A DNA stretch of 64,000 nucleotides from Roseiarcus sp963761435. GTDB lineage: Bacteria > Pseudomonadota > Alphaproteobacteria > Rhizobiales > Beijerinckiaceae. This document shows, in pieces, positions 47,657 through 56,181 of the stretch. The DNA lies in contig CAVXHJ010000024.1 in NCBI GenBank assembly GCA_963761435.1, positions 212,076-276,075 on the forward strand, in the 5' to 3' direction. The notes below the pieces were generated by a model, which worked only from the letters and a program-made list of their open reading frames with translations, was not told where the DNA came from and made no database searches. The translations under genes were made by a program, and so were the position numbers. Within the stretch, counting starts at the first letter, position 1. Each line of letters opens with the position of its first letter.

Positions 47657-48601
47657 ATGGATAGCGCAAACCTCGCCTCGCCTCACGCTCTTCCGGCCTC
47701 GATCGACGACACGCTCGCCCTGCTCGGCAGGGCTTCTTATGTCGGCGACCGCGCGCTTGCGACGGTCATTTTCTTGAGCCTGAGGCTCGGGCGACCGCTC
47801 TTTCTCGAGGGCGAGGCGGGCGTCGGCAAGACCGAAGTCGCCAAGGTTCTCGCTCAAACGCTCGACCGGAGATTGATCCGACTCCAGTGCTACGAAGGCC
47901 TCGACGTCGCGAGCGCGGTCTACGAGTGGAACTATCCGGCTCAGATGATGGCGATCCGGCTGGCTGAGGCGGCCGGCGAGCATGACAAGGATCGCATCGA
48001 GCACGACATTTTCTCGGAGCGCTACTTGATCAAGCGGCCGCTGCTGCAGGCGCTGGAGCCCGGCGCCGGCGGGGCGCCGGTGCTGCTGATCGACGAGATC
48101 GACCGCGCCGATGAAGCCTTCGAAGCTTATCTTCTCGAGATCCTGTCCGACTTTCAGGTGACGATCCCGGAGATCGGCGTCATGAAAGCGCCTGCGCCGC
48201 CGATCGTCGTCGTTACGTCCAACCGCACGCGCGAGATCCACGATGCGCTCAAGCGCCGCTGCCTTTACCACTGGCTCGGCTATCCGGACCTCACGCGCGA
48301 GATGGCGATCGTCCGCGCCAAGGCGCCGCGCGCGCCGCAGCGCCTGACCGGAGAGCTTGTCGCTTTCGTTCAGCGCCTGCGCAAGCAGGATCTGTTCAAG
48401 GCGCCGGGCGTCGCCGAAACCCTCGACTGGGCGGCGGCGCTGGCCGAACTCGACGCGGTCGCGCTCGATCCGGCCCAGGTTTCCGACACGCTTGGCGTGT
48501 TGCTCAAGTATCAGGACGACATCGCCAAGATCGACGGCGCAAAGGCGCAGATGTTGATCGAGGAGACCCGCGCCGAACTTCGCCGGATGGAGATCGGCTA
48601 G
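47657..48601 (+). CDS. MoxR-type AAA+ ATPase (CoxD-like)
   Basis: 314 residues with Walker A GEAGVGKT (52-59), Walker B VLLIDEIDR (142-150), sensor 1 TSNRTRE and an arginine-finger region LKRRCLYHW. In cox clusters this ATPase (CoxD) works with the VWA protein CoxE to mature the molybdenum-copper or molybdenum site. It sits 29 bases before coxE on the same strand, supporting that pairing here. Confidence 0.92.
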   Translation: MDSANLASPHALPASIDDTLALLGRASYVGDRALATVIFLSLRLGRPLFLEGEAGVGKTEVAKVLAQTLDRRLIRLQCYEGLDVASAVYEWNYPAQMMAIRLAEAAGEHDKDRIEHDIFSERYLIKRPLLQALEPGAGGAPVLLIDEIDRADEAFEAYLLEILSDFQVTIPEIGVMKAPAPPIVVVTSNRTREIHDALKRRCLYHWLGYPDLTREMAIVRAKAPRAPQRLTGELVAFVQRLRKQDLFKAPGVAETLDWAAALAELDAVALDPAQVSDTLGVLLKYQDDIAKIDGAKAQMLIEETRAELRRMEIG

Positions 48602-48630
48602 CGCCTGCACGAAAGCGCGAAAGAGATGGT

Positions 48631-49854
48631 TTGACGACCCTGGACTCCGAAGCCGAGCCCGCACGCGCCGGCCTCCTGGCGCAGAACATCGTCCACTTCG
48701 CCCGCGCCCTGCGTGAAGCCGGCCTGCCGCTCGGACCCGGCGCGGTGCTCGATGCGCTGGCCGCGGTCGAGGCCGCGGGCATCGGCGATCGCGAGGACTT
48801 CTACACGACGCTCCATGCTGTCTTCGTCAAGAAGCATGAGGAGAGCCTGCTGTTCGATCAGGCGTTCCGTATCTTCTGGAAGCGAAAAGGGCTGATCGAA
48901 AAGCTCATCGCCATGCTGTCGCCGCGGGCGCCGAGCCGGCCCGATCCGAAGCCGGCGGAAGCTGGAGCGAGCCGCGTCGCCGACGCCCTGTTCAAGTCGG
49001 CGCAGGACGCGGCCAAGTCGGTTCCCACGATCGAACTCGACGCCAGGCTCACGATGTCGGACGCCGAGATCCTGCGGTCGAAGGATTTCGCCCAGATGAG
49101 CGCCGCCGAGATCGACGAGGCCCGCAAGGCGATCAAGCGGCTCATGATGCCCGAAGACAAGCGCCGAACCCGCCGGTTCGCCCCCGGAGGGCGGCGTATT
49201 CGGATCGACGCGCGCCGGAGCTTCCGCCGCTCGTTGCACCCCGGCGGCGTGATCGACCTCGAGTTTCGCTCGCCGATCGAGCGCGCCCCTCCGGTCGTCG
49301 CTTTGTGCGACATTTCCGGGTCGATGAACGAATACACCCGCCTTGTCCTGCATTTCCTGCATGCCTTGGGGGAAACACGGCGGGTCTCGACGTTCCTCTT
49401 CGGCACGCGTCTCACCAACGTGACGAGAGCCATGCGGGCGCGCGACCCCGACGATGCGCTGGCTCGATGCTCGGCGATGGCCTTCGACTGGTCGGGCGGC
49501 ACCCGGATCGGCGAGGCGCTGGCGCGGTTCAACCGCGACTGGTCGCGGCGCGTGCTCGGGCAGGGGGCGATCGTGCTCCTGTTCACCGACGGGCTCGAGC
49601 GGGAGAACCCCGACAAACTCGCAGCCGAGATGGAGCGGCTCGCCAAATCGAGCCGTCGCGTCGTCTGGATCAACCCGCTGCTCCGGTACGCCGACTTCGC
49701 CGCCAAAGCCGGAGGGATTCGCGCCATGCTTCCTCATGTCGATTCGTTCAGACCGATCCACAATCTGGCCAGCATGGCGGAGCTCTGCCGCGCCCTGTCC
49801 CGGCCGGAAGGCTCATTCGACGGCCGGAAAGAGCGGCTGCTCACGGCCGAGTGA
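48631..49854 (+). CDS. coxE: VWA domain-containing CoxE family protein
   Basis: 407 residues beginning at a TTG (48631). The C-terminal half is a von Willebrand A domain with the metal-ion-dependent adhesion motif DISGS (227-231), SGGTRIGEAL and FTDGLERENP. The N-terminal half is helical and charged. CoxE partners MoxR/CoxD as an assembly chaperone for molybdenum hydroxylases. A low-complexity Pro-rich stretch (~98-110) separates two helical segments. Confidence 0.9.
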   Translation: MTTLDSEAEPARAGLLAQNIVHFARALREAGLPLGPGAVLDALAAVEAAGIGDREDFYTTLHAVFVKKHEESLLFDQAFRIFWKRKGLIEKLIAMLSPRAPSRPDPKPAEAGASRVADALFKSAQDAAKSVPTIELDARLTMSDAEILRSKDFAQMSAAEIDEARKAIKRLMMPEDKRRTRRFAPGGRRIRIDARRSFRRSLHPGGVIDLEFRSPIERAPPVVALCDISGSMNEYTRLVLHFLHALGETRRVSTFLFGTRLTNVTRAMRARDPDDALARCSAMAFDWSGGTRIGEALARFNRDWSRRVLGQGAIVLLFTDGLERENPDKLAAEMERLAKSSRRVVWINPLLRYADFAAKAGGIRAMLPHVDSFRPIHNLASMAELCRALSRPEGSFDGRKERLLTAE

Positions 49855-49939
49855 GCCCCCGAGCCTTGCGGAGCGGCGCGGGGAGGGCCATTTTCGCCTT
49901 CGCCGCGCCCGGCCGCCGGGACGGAAGGAGACTGAAGCC

Positions 49940-50968
49940 ATGCTCACGCGAGACGAAGACGTTCTCACCGCCGCGGAATCGTGGCGCGAGGCCGGGCGCG
50001 ACGTGGCGATCGCGACCGTGGTCGAGACCTGGGGCTCGGCCCCAAGGCCGGTCGGCTCGCATCTCGTCATCGACGGGGAGGGAAATTTCCTCGGCTCGGT
50101 TTCCGGCGGCTGCGTCGAGGGCGCGGTCGTCGAGGAGGCGGCGGAAGTGATCGCCAACGGCGGCGCCCGGATGCTCGAGTTCGGCGTCGCCGACGAGACG
50201 GCGTGGCGCGTCGGCCTCTCCTGCGGCGGGCAGGATCAAGGTCTACGTCGAGAAGCTCGCCTGATGCGTCTCGACGTCCTCAAGGCGATGAATTCGGCGC
50301 GAAGCCAGCGGCGCGCCGGCGTGATGGTCACCCGCCTCGCCGACGGCGACCAGCGTTTCGTCCGCGCTGAATCGATCGATGCGGATCCCCTCGCTGCTCC
50401 GTTGGAGGCGGCGCTGCGGATGGGAAAGAGCGCCGCGGTCGCGGTCGACGGCGAGGAATACTTTCTCACCGTGCAGGCGCCCGCGCCGCGGCTGACGCTC
50501 ATCGGCGCCGTGCACATCTCGCAGGCGCTGGCGCCGATCGGGCGCATCGCAGGCCTCGACGTCTCGATCATCGATCCGCGCACCGCCTTCGCGACGCCGG
50601 ACCGCTTTCCGGATACGCCGGTCGCCGCGAAATGGCCGGACGAGGCGCTCGCCGAGGCGCCGCTCGACCGCTATACCGCGATCTGCCTTTTGACCCACGA
50701 CCCCAAGATCGACGACCCGGCCCTCGAAATCGCGCTTCATGCCGACTGCTTCTACATCGGCGCGCTCGGCTCGCGGAAGACGCACGGCAAAAGGATCGAG
50801 CGCATGCGCGCGCGGGGCTTCGATGAAGCGGCGCTGGCGCGGATCCATGCGCCGATCGGGCTCGACATCGGCGCCGTGAGCCCGGCTGAAATCGCGGTCT
50901 CCATCATCGGCGAGATCGTCGCTTCGCTGCGCAAGAAGCCGCTGCGGGCCGAGAGCGCGGCCGCATGA
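49940..50968 (+). CDS. XdhC/CoxF family molybdenum cofactor maturation protein (locally scrambled frame)
   Basis: 342 residues from ATG 49940 (AAGGAG nine bases upstream). The N-terminal XdhC/CoxI domain has TVVETWGSAPRPVGSHLVI and SGGCVEGAVVEEA. The C-terminal Rossmann domain has LTLIGAVHISQAL and YIGALGSRKTH. XdhC-type proteins bind Mo-molybdopterin and insert the sulfurated cofactor. After LSCGG the given frame reads QDQGLRREARL. Another frame over 50230-50262 reads RIKVYVEKLA, the expected family sequence. Two indels that cancel each other would explain it and would leave the protein nearly full length but with ~11 wrong residues. Confidence 0.88.
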   Translation: MLTRDEDVLTAAESWREAGRDVAIATVVETWGSAPRPVGSHLVIDGEGNFLGSVSGGCVEGAVVEEAAEVIANGGARMLEFGVADETAWRVGLSCGGQDQGLRREARLMRLDVLKAMNSARSQRRAGVMVTRLADGDQRFVRAESIDADPLAAPLEAALRMGKSAAVAVDGEEYFLTVQAPAPRLTLIGAVHISQALAPIGRIAGLDVSIIDPRTAFATPDRFPDTPVAAKWPDEALAEAPLDRYTAICLLTHDPKIDDPALEIALHADCFYIGALGSRKTHGKRIERMRARGFDEAALARIHAPIGLDIGAVSPAEIAVSIIGEIVASLRKKPLRAESAAA

Positions 50969-51969
50969 GGTTCGGTCCGACCCCAATCGAGGAGGCCGAG
51001 GGCGCCATTCTCGCTCACGGGGTGCGGATCGAGGGCGCTGCCTTGAAGAAGGGCGAGATCCTCACCCGCGAGCGGAGGGAGGCCCTGGCGGCGGCGGGCG
51101 TGACGACCGTCGTCGCGGCGCGCCTCGAGCCTGCGGACGTCGGCGAGAACGAGGCCGCGCTCAAGCTCGCGAAGCGTCTCGCGGGCGCGAATCTGCGTTG
51201 CTCGCCGCCGTTCACCGGTCGCGTCAACCTGTTCGCGGAGACCGCCGGACTGGCGGTCATCGAGGCCGGGGCGATCGATCGGGTCAATGCGGTCGACGAG
51301 GCGATCACCGTCGCAACCCTGCCGCAAAGTCGCCCCGTCGCCGACGGCGACATGGTCGCGACCGTCAAGATCATTCCCTTTGCAACTCCGGAGGCGACGC
51401 TCGAGGCTGCCCTCGCAGCGTTGGGCCGGCCGGGCGCGATTGCAGTCCAGCCGTTCAGGCCGATGCGGATAGGGGTGGTCTCGACGACGCTGCCGGGCCT
51501 CAAGGCGAGCGTCGTCGCCAAAACGTTGCGCGTGCTCGAAGCGCGCCTCGCGCCGACCGGAGCCCGGATCGTGGCGCAGGAGATCGTGCCCCACGAGGTT
51601 GGGCCTCTGGCGAAGGCGCTTGGACGGCTCGTCGGCGGCTGCGACGCGCTCATTGCGTTCGGCGCCTCCGCCATCACCGATCGTCGCGATGTCATTCCCG
51701 TCGCCATCGAGGCGATCGGAGGGCGCATCGAACGGTTCGGCATGCCGGTCGATCCCGGCAATCTCCTGCTGCTTGCGGAACGCCACGGGATCCCGATCAT
51801 CGGCGCGCCGGGATGCGCGCGGTCGCCGAAAGAGAATGGCTTTGATTGGGTCCTGCTCCGGGTGCTGGCGGGGGTTGCGATTGGTGACGCGGACATTCGC
51901 GCCATGGGGGTCGGCGGTCTCCTGATGGAGATCGGGTCGCGCCCGCAGCCGCGCGCGCCGGATGAATAG
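50965..51969 (+). CDS. Molybdopterin-binding protein (MoeA/MogA-like domain)
   Basis: 334 residues. ATG 50965 overlaps the xdhC stop (ATGA). The C-terminal half is a MoCF-biosynthesis-type fold: MRIGVVSTTLPGLK, DALIAFGASAITDRRDVIPVAI and GMPVDPGNLLLL, analogous to the molybdopterin-binding domains of MoeA and MogA. In related organisms this module is often fused to a MobA/MocA-like nucleotidyltransferase; here that domain is the next gene and overlaps by eight bases. It probably supplies or selects molybdopterin for cytidylylation. Confidence 0.86.
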   Translation: MRFGPTPIEEAEGAILAHGVRIEGAALKKGEILTRERREALAAAGVTTVVAARLEPADVGENEAALKLAKRLAGANLRCSPPFTGRVNLFAETAGLAVIEAGAIDRVNAVDEAITVATLPQSRPVADGDMVATVKIIPFATPEATLEAALAALGRPGAIAVQPFRPMRIGVVSTTLPGLKASVVAKTLRVLEARLAPTGARIVAQEIVPHEVGPLAKALGRLVGGCDALIAFGASAITDRRDVIPVAIEAIGGRIERFGMPVDPGNLLLLAERHGIPIIGAPGCARSPKENGFDWVLLRVLAGVAIGDADIRAMGVGGLLMEIGSRPQPRAPDE

Positions 51970-52588
51970 GGTCGGCGCAATCGTCCTTGCCGCGGGCCGG
52001 TCGTCGCGCTTTCGCGCCGCTGGCGGCTCGGAAGCGACGAAACTGGTCGCGAAACTCAACGGCAGACCCATCGTGCGGATTGCCGCGGAAGCGGCGCTCG
52101 CGTCGAGCGCGCGCCCGGTGGTCGTCGTGACCGGCCACGATCGGGCCTCGGTGGAGGCCGCGCTCTCGGGCCTTGGCGTCGCCACCGCCTTCAATCCGGA
52201 GTTTTCAACCGGCCTCGCGTCCTCGCTGAAGATCGGCCTTTCCGCCATTCCGCCCAGCGCCGCGGGCGCCCTCATCGTGCTCGGCGATATGCCGGGGATC
52301 GAGGCGCAACTCATCGACGCCCTGATCGACGCTTTCCTCGCGAGTGAGACCGCGCTCGCGGCCGCGCCGACACGCGCGGGCCGGCGAGGCAATCCCGTTC
52401 TTCTTGGCCGGAGCCTGTTCGAGGCGGCGATGGGCTTGCAAGGCGACGAGGGCGCGCGCCGGCTCATCGATTCGCTCGCCGCGGACGAGCTGATCGAAGT
52501 CGAAGCGCCCGACGCCGGCGTGATCGTCGACATCGACACCCCGGGCGACCTCGCCGCCGCGCGCGGGCTGCGAAGAGACGGCGTGTAG
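51962..52588 (+). CDS. mocA: MocA-like molybdenum cofactor cytidylyltransferase
   Basis: 208 residues with the nucleotidyltransferase opening GAIVLAAGRSSRF, a K-containing ATKLVAKLNGRPIV, LIVLGDMPGI (metal-binding Asp) and GRRGNPVLLGRSLF. It converts Mo-molybdopterin and CTP to the cytosine dinucleotide form required by CoxL-type hydroxylases. The ATG lies within the last codons of the preceding gene. MobA (GTP) is the alternative assignment, but the cox context and the NPVLLGR motif favour CTP. It is the last gene of the cluster; the repeat region starts just beyond. Confidence 0.87.
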   Translation: MNRVGAIVLAAGRSSRFRAAGGSEATKLVAKLNGRPIVRIAAEAALASSARPVVVVTGHDRASVEAALSGLGVATAFNPEFSTGLASSLKIGLSAIPPSAAGALIVLGDMPGIEAQLIDALIDAFLASETALAAAPTRAGRRGNPVLLGRSLFEAAMGLQGDEGARRLIDSLAADELIEVEAPDAGVIVDIDTPGDLAAARGLRRDGV

Positions 52589-52670
52589 AACGCGTTCCAG
52601 TTTGATGGAATTGTGATTGCGAGGAGCGTTAGAGCAACTGGCGCCGGCTTGGAATTGTCATTCGCGATGA

Positions 52671-52743
52671 GGGCGTTCGGAAGAACGCCCGTCTTCGACG
52701 GGCCATAGGGCGTTCGGAAGAACGCCCGTCTTCGACGGGCTAT
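52671..52743. repeat. 37-bp hairpin unit, two tandem copies
   Basis: Two head-to-tail copies of a 37-bp unit. Each contains two hairpins back to back: GGGCGTTC-GGAA-GAACGCCC and CCCGTC-TTC-GACGGG, which share the CCC. They are preceded by CTGGCGCCGGCTTGGAA, also found beside the half unit at 10.35 kb. The region from here to 52837 has no gene. Confidence 0.75.
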
Positions 52744-52904
52744 GGCGACAAAGCCATCCAACCAACGGCGCAGGATGGGTTGCGTCGCTCACGCTCGCGA
52801 ATGACGCTCGTGGTTCGACCCAAATGCAACTTGCTCTCGCGCGTCATGGCCGGGGGCTCCAGGGGCGCGGTCGGGCAAGCCGCCGGCGAGCGCGCCGGCT
52901 TTTG

Positions 52905-53198
52905 GCTCTTATGGCGTTATGTGTTGGTCGACCGGTTTGCTGTTCGTTCGTCGAACCCTTGCCGTCATGGCCGGGCTTGTCCCGGCCATCCACGCCGGGC
53001 CGCCGCAAGAACGAGTCCCGCCTCGGCGCGACCGGCAGGAAGGCGGACGGTCGCAAGGCTTTTCGCGCTTGCCTGCGTCGATGCGCTGGGCCTTCGTGGA
53101 TGGCCGGGACAAGCCCGGCCATGACGCCTTGATGGCGCCGTCCGCCACCTCCGCCATGCTCCCGATTCCTTCCCCACAACAGCCAACGCGATAAGAGC
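52905..53198 (+). mobile_element. MITE-like element, copy 3 (294 bp)
   Basis: Termini GCTCTTATGGCG and CGCGATAAGAGC, with inner inverted arms complete. It is nearly identical to copies 2 and 4; the first arm is followed by GTTATGTG instead of GTTATCTG. Confidence 0.68.
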
Positions 53199-53208
53199 GC
53201 GACTTTTG

Positions 53209-53502
53209 GCTCTTATGGCGTTATCTGTTGGTCGACCGGTTTGCTGTTCGTTCGTCGAACCCTTGCCGTCATGGCCGGGCTTGTCCCGGCCATCCACGCC
53301 GGGCCGCCGCAAGAACGAGTCCCGCCTCGGCGCGACGGGCAGGAAGGCGGACGGTCGCAAGGCTTTTCGCGCTTGCCTGCGTAGATGCGCTGGGCCTTCG
53401 TGGATGGCCGGGACAAGCCCGGCCATGACGCCTTGATGGCGCCGTCCGCCACCTCCGCCATGCTCCCGATTCCTTCCCCACAACAGCCAACGCGATAAGA
53501 GC
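53209..53502 (+). mobile_element. MITE-like element, copy 4 (294 bp)
   Basis: Head to tail with copy 3 after a 10-base spacer (GCGACTTTTG), the same spacing as between copies 1 and 2. Same termini and inner arms. No coding capacity. Confidence 0.68.
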
Positions 53503-53758
53503 GCGGCTTTTTCTTGCGATTATCAGAAACCACGGATAGAGTGGTCCTGTCGCCGAACGCGCCGCCTCGAGGAGCGGCGCCGGGAGAGGCGGGAGAAGCG
53601 GGTTTTGCGCCGGATCGTCGTAACCCATTGAAAAGGCCCAATTCGCGGAAGGGTTTTCCTTTGATACCTTTCCGGATTCCTTTGCCCCGCTTCCGGTTTC
53701 CTTTGCTGGGCTTCCCGGAGTCTTTGCTGGGCTTCCCCCGGGCTTGCGAGGAGCGATA

Positions 53759-53868
53759 GGGCGTTCGGAAGAACGCCCGTCTTCGACGGGCCATAGGGCG
53801 TTCGGAAGAACGCCCGTCTTCGACGGGCCATAGGGCGTTCGGAAGAACGCCCGTCCTCGACGGGCTAT
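53759..53868. repeat. 37-bp hairpin unit, three tandem copies
   Basis: Three head-to-tail 37-bp units (starts at 53759, 53796 and 53833), each with the double hairpin GGGCGTTCGGAAGAACGCCC and CCCGTCTTCGACGGG. The third has TCCTCGA in place of TCTTCGA, which preserves the stem. There are no spacers between units. 53869-54022 holds no gene. Confidence 0.78.
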
Positions 53869-54022
53869 GGCGACGAGGCAATCCAGGGGAACGCAAAGGC
53901 CCGACGCTCTCATGGATCGCTTCGGCTCACGCTCGCGAATGACAAGTCTGGCTCCACCCGGGGGAAGCAATGACGGACCCGGCTCCGACAAGTCGCATCC
54001 TTGTCTAGCCTGTCCGCGCCGC

Positions 54023-55813
54023 TCACGGGGTCGCGGGCGCGCCGTCGATCCCGAGCACGACAATCTGGCCGGTCACATGTTCGGTTGGCCAGGAGACGCC
54101 GGTAAGTCCTGTCGTCACGGCGATTTTTTCCCGACCGCCGGCCTCATAGGCGATGACGCCGCCGCCGATTGCGCCGCCGATCTTCTGGCCCCACAGCTTT
54201 TCACCGGTCGCGGCGTCGAGCGCATAGAAATTGCCTCCGACGTCGCCGAAAAACGCCAGGCCTCCAGCGGTCGGGGTCACGGCGCCGACGATCGGGTAAT
54301 TGGACTTGAGCCTCCACTTCCAGTCGCCGGAATCGGCGTCGACAGCGTAGACCCAGCCGGCCCACGAACTTGTTCCATCGTCCTGCCTGCCCAAGATCTG
54401 GAATGGGTTTCTCGTCGCCATCCCAAACCACACGCCGCCGGTATGCACATCTCGAAGCTGCTGCTCCGTCTGCAGTTTCACGGTCGTGCACCACTCGGTC
54501 TGGCCCGCGAGGATGAGGTTGGTCTGCGGATCGTAGGCCGGCCCGCTCCACTCCGCTCCGCCGGTTGCGCCCGGGCAAAATCGCACTTCAGTGTTGGGCG
54601 AGAATGGCGCGTCGACATTCTCGATTTTGGTCACCGGCACGCGAAAGACGATTTTGTTGTCGGCAAGATCGATGCCATAGAGATGCCCATCTTTGGGCGT
54701 CGACGCCAGCAGCTTTTTGCCGCCCGCGGTCTCGAAAAGGCTCGGCGTGCTCGCGACGTCCCAATCGTGCCAGTCCCTGTGCACGAGTTTGAAATGACGC
54801 TTGTAGGCCCCGGTCATAGCGTCGAGCGCGACAATCGAGCCGGTGAAAAGATTCTCGCCCTCGCGCACGCCGCTCGCGTAGGCCGGCCCAGGATTGCCGA
54901 CCGGCACAAACAATTCGCCCGTCTCCGGATCGAGCGTATAGGACGACCAGCTGCCGCCGCCGCTGATCGGGATTCCCGGCGCGTTGTTCCAAGTCGACGT
55001 GTCGAGCGGCGAAGCGCCTTGCGGACCTCGGATCTGATCGCCCTCGATCTTGGGCACGAGGAAGAACTGCCAGATGATCGCGCCAGTCTTGGCGTCAAGC
55101 GCATACATGTGCCCTTTTGCGCCCTTGGCGTCGCCGCCGGCGTTGGCGATGAAGACGAGGCCGTTCCAGGCGATCGGCGAGGCCGGGACGAATTCGCCCC
55201 GCGTCACGTCGGCGATGGTCGTCTGCCAGATGCGCTTGCCGGTCTTGAAGTCATAGGCCAGCACCCGCCCATCCTGAGAGCCGCGAAACAGCATGCCGTC
55301 GAAATAGGCCGCCCCTCGCATCGCTGACAGGAAGGCGGGCGGACCTTCTTCGTGCGTGCGCCAATTCTCGGCGCAAGTCGCGGGGTCGATGGAGAAAATG
55401 TCAGAAATCGTGGTTCCGATCAGCGCGCCGTTGACCTTGATCAGGCCGGACTCGAAGCTCGAGTACTGTTTGGTGTCATAGGTGCATAACACCTTGAGCT
55501 TGCCGACGGTGTCTCGATTAATTTCGGCCAGCGGAGCGAAGCGCTCGGAGGTGAGCGTCCGATTGTAGCTTGGCCAGTCCCCGTCGGCGCCGGTCGCCTT
55601 CCTCGAGGGCGAGCGCGGCGTCGCGGCGCCTTTATAGGCCGGGTTCAACTCCGTCGTCGTCGTTCCCTTCGGCGCCGACCAGGAACGAAGCAAGTTGTGG
55701 ACCGTGGCTACAAATATCGACACCTGCACGGGATAGGCCCGATAGAGGACGCCCCCCGTCGCCGCAACCAGCGCCGCGGCGACGAGCGCGGCGATAAGCA
55801 GGCGTGTCTTCAT
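54023..55813 (-). CDS. PQQ-type beta-propeller protein, paralogue A
   Basis: 596 residues. An N-terminal membrane anchor or uncleaved signal (LLIAALVAAALVAATGGVLY) precedes an eight-bladed quinoprotein propeller with W-motifs such as GHMYALDAKTGAIIW and GNFYALDAATGEKLW, and the dehydrogenase-like CPGATGGAEWSGPAYDP. There is no CxxCH heme motif and no adjacent cysteine pair as in methanol dehydrogenase. It may be a membrane-anchored periplasmic PQQ alcohol or sugar dehydrogenase, or a propeller that has lost the cofactor. Roughly four of five residues match its tandem neighbour (56182-57972). No strong ribosome site precedes ATG 55813. Confidence 0.82.
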   Translation of the reverse strand: MKTRLLIAALVAAALVAATGGVLYRAYPVQVSIFVATVHNLLRSWSAPKGTTTTELNPAYKGAATPRSPSRKATGADGDWPSYNRTLTSERFAPLAEINRDTVGKLKVLCTYDTKQYSSFESGLIKVNGALIGTTISDIFSIDPATCAENWRTHEEGPPAFLSAMRGAAYFDGMLFRGSQDGRVLAYDFKTGKRIWQTTIADVTRGEFVPASPIAWNGLVFIANAGGDAKGAKGHMYALDAKTGAIIWQFFLVPKIEGDQIRGPQGASPLDTSTWNNAPGIPISGGGSWSSYTLDPETGELFVPVGNPGPAYASGVREGENLFTGSIVALDAMTGAYKRHFKLVHRDWHDWDVASTPSLFETAGGKKLLASTPKDGHLYGIDLADNKIVFRVPVTKIENVDAPFSPNTEVRFCPGATGGAEWSGPAYDPQTNLILAGQTEWCTTVKLQTEQQLRDVHTGGVWFGMATRNPFQILGRQDDGTSSWAGWVYAVDADSGDWKWRLKSNYPIVGAVTPTAGGLAFFGDVGGNFYALDAATGEKLWGQKIGGAIGGGVIAYEAGGREKIAVTTGLTGVSWPTEHVTGQIVVLGIDGAPATP

Positions 55814-55919
55814 CTGACGCTAGTCAGCCGCCGGATCGGGTCGGAGAGGCGTCAGTTGTGGATAGGCGATCGCCGGCGTATTGGCGGCGCGCGCTCTCAA
55901 GGGGACCTGGCGCCCCGCT

Positions 55920-56080
55920 CAAACCGGCCAAATTCATGCTCGTAGCGCAGCCTTCCGCTCAGAGACAAAGATTTGCGTTTTCCGCCCGTCCGGATCCACT
56001 GACCCCCCACCCGCGTGCAACATCATCATCAGAGATCGGAACGTCGTGCAAGTGCGGTCTTTTGGGGCGGGCCGCTTCGC
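55920..56080. repeat. Upstream block of paralogue A, near-identical to 58074-58233
   Basis: About 160 bases that differ from 58074-58233 at only a handful of positions, much less than the coding sequences downstream. It lies about 105 bases upstream of the paralogue A start; its partner lies about 100 bases upstream of paralogue B. It may be the promoter or leader of these genes. No complete reading frame is preserved between the copies (there is a one-base length difference in a C-run). Confidence 0.7.
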
Positions 56081-56150
56081 GCAGCACCCGCGACAGCGGA
56101 AAGACCACGGATTCGCTCGCTGTCGTCAGCATCTCGACCGCGACCACATG
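56074..56150 (-). pseudogene. Degraded copy of the ispH 3' end
   Basis: Minus-strand translation reads VAVEMLTTASESVVFPLSRVLREAA, matching the ispH C-terminus (ITIETLTTANESVVFPLPRALREAV, 58331-58410). No other ispH sequence is present and the stop codon is lost. About 100 bases that separate the real ispH end from the conserved upstream block are missing here. It marks one end of a tandem duplication. Confidence 0.8.
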
Positions 56151-56181
56151 GCGCGACGCGTCACCCCCCGGACGCGACCCC

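Larger units (their letters stand above)
52838..53735. repeat. Composite ~890-bp repeat, locus B
   Basis: The second copy of the composite repeat at 9365-10250, in the same orientation: the same left flank, two MITE-like elements head to tail, the same ~230-bp tail. Small differences include GGGAGAGGCGGGAGAAGCGGG here against GGGAGAAAGCGGG at locus A. It separates the cox/molybdenum cluster from the PQQ-propeller genes. Direct repeats this long, 43 kb apart, could recombine. Confidence 0.82.

Noticed and set aside
52671..53868. Regularly repeated 37-bp units that might look like a CRISPR array
   Set aside because: The units are directly adjacent with no spacers, number only two and three, and no cas gene is nearby. 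They are tandem hairpin repeats.
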